NCBI RefSeq assembly: GCF_017877355.1
Contig: NZ_JAGIPR010000006.1
Coordinates: 186,001-250,000, forward strand
Length of the DNA: 64,000 nucleotides
DNA from: Chryseobacterium jejuense
GTDB lineage: Bacteria > Bacteroidota > Bacteroidia > Flavobacteriales > Weeksellaceae
Direction of reading: 5' to 3'
The notes beneath the pieces were generated by a model, which was given only the letters and a program-made list of their open reading frames with translations, did no database searches and was not told the DNA's origin. Of this stretch, positions 62,643 through 64,000 are shown one piece after another; the first letter of the stretch is position 1, and every line of letters starts with the position of its first letter. The translations under genes and the position numbers were made by a program.

Positions 62643-64000
62643 ATGAGAGTTTGGGCATTGTTTTTTACTTGCTTATATTTCAACATATACGGACAACACT
62701 ATACTTCTACCTGGTATAATATTGACAATGGACTTCCACAAAGCAGTGCAAAGGCTATTGTTAAGGATAGGTATGGCTTTATCTGGATCTCTACAGAAAA
62801 CGGTCTTGTACGGTATGACGGGAGTTCCTTTATTACTTTCAACAATTTTAAAATCAACAATCTTCACTTTGGTGAATTTATTGGTGACCCTTCTCAGGAC
62901 AGCATTACAACGCTTAATGACTTCCAGGAAAGCAAGGTCATTATTAAAAACAGATTTCCTAAGCTGACACAGCTTCACAGCAGTGACAGGATAACTTTCA
63001 CAACCGGGAATGAATTGGTGCACCGGGTTGCGAATAATATCCTGGCCTGTAATTTTTACAATGACATCCAGTACTTTGTAAGGCTCAAAAATTCAACTTA
63101 TAATTTTACCGATAACAACCTCATCATTTATAAGGATCATAAAGGGAATGAAACAAAAATATCCATTCCTTTTTCTAATAAGGATCTGAACAACATGTTC
63201 GTATTCAATGAAGTTCTTTTTATTAATGACATCCGGAATAGAAAGACTTATTCTATTGATAACGGGAAAGTTTCCATTCATGATGAACCGAATCTTTTTA
63301 ATGACCCCAATACGAGGATTTATTGGCAACAGATTACCAATCAGACTTTTGTTATCAATCACAATGATATTTACATTGTAGTAGGCAATCCAAAGAAACC
63401 TTCTCTTAAATTTCTCGTACAATACAATGAAATAGGGAGCCACTCCTATTGTTCTATGTTTTATGGATGGAAATTCAACAAGCTTTACCTTGGAACGCTG
63501 AATAATGGTTTAAATGTTCTGAAACTCTCCGACTTCTATGTAGCCAAGAAAAAAGAGGACTTCTCCAACAATGTTTACTATACTTCCCTACCCTTCAGTA
63601 AGAATACAATCATTGCAGAAGACGGGACGGAATTCGGGAGAGATGGAATTGTGAAGAAGTATCCTTTTGGTGATAATAACAACTATCTTATGATGTATGA
63701 CAAAGCTGGAAATATATTGATCCGGAAAAGAAGCTGCGTTATTAAGTTTTACAAAGATTCCGGTTATAAAAGGAAGGATTCTACTTTTATAAAACAGGGA
63801 TTTCAGGCTTTCTTACAGAGTGGAAGTCTTTATGGAGCTTCATTTTCAGGTTCATCAAAAAGTCAGCTTCAGATCTTTAAGGAAGATACATTCACAAAAC
63901 CGGATTATACTTATGAATTTAATAGTTTTGTCAATACTTTCTTTCAGTACAATGAAAACGAGATCCTAGTAGGTAATAATGATGGTTTGTATTCTATAGT
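62643..64000 (+). CDS. Two-component-type propeller sensor protein (partial, 3' end outside window)
   Basis: The ATG at 62643 opens a frame that continues past the window end (452 codons seen). The signal peptide is MRVWALFFTCLYFNIYGQ. The mature N-terminus has the signature STWYNIDNGLPQSSAKAIVK with GFIWISTENGLVRYDG, which is the regulator-propeller repeat of periplasmic sensors (Reg_prop). Such proteins continue into a transmembrane segment and a histidine kinase or AraC/LuxR-type DNA-binding end; this part is not in the window. They often control glycan loci. Confidence 0.85.
   Translation, partial: MRVWALFFTCLYFNIYGQHYTSTWYNIDNGLPQSSAKAIVKDRYGFIWISTENGLVRYDGSSFITFNNFKINNLHFGEFIGDPSQDSITTLNDFQESKVIIKNRFPKLTQLHSSDRITFTTGNELVHRVANNILACNFYNDIQYFVRLKNSTYNFTDNNLIIYKDHKGNETKISIPFSNKDLNNMFVFNEVLFINDIRNRKTYSIDNGKVSIHDEPNLFNDPNTRIYWQQITNQTFVINHNDIYIVVGNPKKPSLKFLVQYNEIGSHSYCSMFYGWKFNKLYLGTLNNGLNVLKLSDFYVAKKKEDFSNNVYYTSLPFSKNTIIAEDGTEFGRDGIVKKYPFGDNNNYLMMYDKAGNILIRKRSCVIKFYKDSGYKRKDSTFIKQGFQAFLQSGSLYGASFSGSSKSQLQIFKEDTFTKPDYTYEFNSFVNTFFQYNENEILVGNNDGLYSI

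Overview
The window looks like a chromosomal stretch of a Chryseobacterium-like flavobacterium (Bacteroidota, Weeksellaceae). The grounds are low GC, a SusC/SusD pair, a type IX secretion C-terminal sorting domain, a GldI-like lipoprotein, a DAHP synthase/chorismate mutase fusion, a DnaX without the usual four-Cys zinc module, TAnnTTTG-type -7 promoter elements and U-rich terminators without obvious Shine-Dalgarno sites. The genus is inferred from gene content and remembered family resemblance; no search was run.

Layout. 1-6574: end of a glycan-uptake locus (SusD cut by the window edge, SusC), divergent from an MFS transporter and a Nudix-fold regulator with a broken catalytic box. 6703-12606: glutaryl-CoA dehydrogenase-like enzyme, a T9SS-exported alpha/beta hydrolase and a patatin/beta-barrel protein. 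12990-17312: AddB-like nuclease, DUF922 protease-like protein, lipoprotein, RsmG. 17530-23153: an orphan VgrG island (VgrG, large cargo protein, LRR lipoprotein, then a displaced second cargo tail with its own LRR lipoprotein and scraps of another tail). 23405-32013: aspartate aminotransferase, M16 protease, peroxiredoxin-thioredoxin-small protein operon, BI-1 membrane protein, LuxC-type reductase. 32073-40111: ferredoxin, serC-serA-DUF1015 operon, three tandem M28 peptidase paralogues. 40112-42032: repeat-rich and strongly structured non-coding DNA with a sigma-54-like promoter, then a small membrane protein. 42115-49357: PPIase fusion with GldI, IlvE, MnmD, a Nudix hydrolase, DUF4294, M42 peptidase, Rpe. 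49576-51427: a DUF692 (MNIO) RiPP locus with a precursor ending CPACGMG. 51582-64000: GH29 fucosidase, Ndk, a possible small RNA, RsgA, DAHP synthase/chorismate mutase, dnaX with an A11 slip site, an alpha-oxoamine synthase with TetR, an AraC-type HTH protein and the start of a propeller-type sensor regulator.

The parts that best repay a second look are the VgrG/LRR island with recycled cargo tails, the DUF692 RiPP operon, the dnaX frameshift arrangement in which the zero frame gives the short product, the M28 triplet whose first member has lost catalytic residues, and the structured non-coding block at 41364-41777. No rRNA, tRNA, CRISPR array or complete insertion sequence was seen.
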